Assembly: GCA_021781185.1 (NCBI GenBank)
Contig: JAJXXI010000399.1
Span: 1-8,965 of the forward strand
Direction: 5' to 3'
Origin: a bacterium
GTDB lineage: Bacteria > Verrucomicrobiota > Verrucomicrobiia > Limisphaerales > UBA11358
DNA: 8,965 nucleotides
This document shows positions 8,076 through 8,965 of this stretch, in pieces. A program made the position numbers and the translations under genes. Each line of letters begins with the position of its first letter. Position 1 is the first letter of the stretch. The notes under the pieces were generated by a model. The model did no database searches. It was given only the letters and a program-made list of their open reading frames with translations, and was not told the DNA's origin.

Positions 8076-8150
8076 TTCCCACCAGCCATAAGCGCCGGGC
8101 AAATAAACGCGTAATTTCTGGTGTGCAGCGGGGAAAATTCATGGGAATTG
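8073..8150. repeat. 9-bp inverted repeat in the gap between the esterase and sensor genes
   Basis: CAATTCCCA (8073-8081) and TGGGAATTG (8142-8150) are perfect reverse complements separated by 60 bases. A second pair, ACCAG (8081-8085) and CTGGT (8118-8122), lies inside and shares one base with the outer arm. The pairs could fold as a long hairpin in RNA, or the two arms could be spaced operator half-sites. The right arm sits close to the esterase stop and the left arm overlaps the candidate -35 box. No T tract follows, so a classical terminator is not indicated. Confidence 0.35.
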
Positions 8151-8174
8151 GCGGACATTTTTGGATATCCCGTC

Positions 8175-8965
8175 TTAATTCGGACCATCAGTGCGAAATG
8201 GCGATGCCGGCAGTCCCTCGCGATTATACAAATTGACGTCAGGAACATTACTCCATCCGTAACGGACGGCCACGGGATGCGTTACCTGGTCACTGGTCAT
8301 AACCACCGTGTCTCCCCTAATTTCAGCCTGCGCGGAAACAAATTTCATGTTTTTGCCGGCGATGGTAAAACCCTTGAGCGGGCCACCCCCGGACTTGAGA
8401 CCACTACCGACGTGGGTGAAGGAAAGAATGGCTTCAGGGCCTTTGATTTTCAGGGAATGAAACAATGGACCGGAGTATTCAACCGGTTCGCCATAGGCCA
8501 GCGCACGTGCGGCCAGCGCCAGCCGTTCGCCGACGACCTGCTTGTTTGGAGGATGAATAACATCCGCGTCGCCGGCATCCGTAATGACGACCATGGCCGT
8601 GTTGGGTGATTTGTTCAGGGTGAGCAGTTGAGCCTCCCGGAGTTCTGGCGTATTGAAGCGGAACGGGGCGATTTGGACAAAAAGGAATGGAAAATCCCCC
8701 TCTTGCCAGTGCGCGCGCCAGTCGGCGATAAGCGCCGGAAACAGCGTGCGATATTGTCTGGCCCGGTAGCTGTCATTCTCGCCCTGATACCATATCACCC
8801 CCTTGATGGGAAAGCGTTCCAAAGGGGCAATCATTCCATTGTAGAGGACAGAGTCCAGATTGGGATTTCCCATCGGATTCATCGGCACAGGTTGGGATTT
8901 GGAGAGGGGGTTGCTGGCTCGATATTTCCAGGTTCCGGCCAGGGAAATCGGCGGCTTTTGATCAT
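8175..8965 (-). CDS. SASA-domain carbohydrate O-acetylesterase (sialate O-acetylesterase-like), N-terminus cut by window edge
   Basis: Esterase of the SGNH/SASA family that removes O-acetyl groups from sugars. In this setting the likely substrate is acetylated xylan or another plant glycan rather than sialic acid. The reading frame is open to base 8965, so 263 codons of the C-terminal half are seen; the apparent GTG start at 8888 is internal. Counting from the first full codon, VLYNGMIAPL and GVIWYQGEND (W58-E62) are typical family blocks. DVIHP supplies the catalytic Asp134 and His137 of the DxxH motif. The nucleophilic serine, expected in the missing N-terminal half, cannot be checked. The C-terminal part (GFTIAGKNMKF, VTHPVAVRYGW, LYNREGLPASPFRTD) matches the conserved tail of bacterial sialate O-acetylesterase-like proteins of about 480-520 residues. 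It is the first gene of the visible run, 137 bases before the sensor kinase. Confidence 0.9.
   Translation of the reverse strand, partial: DQKPPISLAGTWKYRASNPLSKSQPVPMNPMGNPNLDSVLYNGMIAPLERFPIKGVIWYQGENDSYRARQYRTLFPALIADWRAHWQEGDFPFLFVQIAPFRFNTPELREAQLLTLNKSPNTAMVVITDAGDADVIHPPNKQVVGERLALAARALAYGEPVEYSGPLFHSLKIKGPEAILSFTHVGSGLKSGGGPLKGFTIAGKNMKFVSAQAEIRGDTVVMTSDQVTHPVAVRYGWSNVPDVNLYNREGLPASPFRTDGPN

Overview
The window holds five genes, all read on the minus strand and closely spaced. It looks like one transcription unit running from the right edge to the left edge: carbohydrate O-acetylesterase (cut at its N-terminus by the right edge), two-component sensor kinase, LuxR-type response regulator, GH36-like alpha-galactosidase-type hydrolase, and GH120 beta-xylosidase (cut at its C-terminus by the left edge). 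I support no plus-strand gene. The intergenic gaps are 137, 15, 67 and 101 bases, so no gene-free stretch exceeds 300 bases.

The organism is probably a free-living or gut Gram-negative polysaccharide degrader, most likely Verrucomicrobiota, with Planctomycetota or Bacteroidota as alternatives. The reasons are moderate GC content, secretion signals on the hydrolases, a large periplasmic two-propeller sensor kinase paired with a NarL/LuxR-type regulator, SASA and GH36-like enzymes of types common in that group, and the near absence of Shine-Dalgarno sequences. No rRNA, tRNA or taxonomic marker gene is present, so this is inference.

The genes can be read as a small locus for taking apart decorated xylan or another plant heteropolysaccharide. 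The esterase would remove acetyl groups, the GH36-like enzyme a terminal alpha-galactosyl-type side group, and the GH120 enzyme terminal beta-xylose. The sensor, exposed outside the inner membrane, would detect a released oligosaccharide and signal to the response regulator. No transporter or SusC/SusD pair is visible.

The most unusual item is the GH120 enzyme. Its two catalytic acids are preserved at the family spacing of 23 residues. A CBM6-like carbohydrate-binding module of about 120 residues sits inside its flanking beta-sandwich region rather than being appended at an end. A second point of interest is the gap upstream of the sensor gene, where a sigma70-like promoter is predicted to give an almost leaderless transcript and its -35 box overlaps one arm of a 9-bp inverted repeat.
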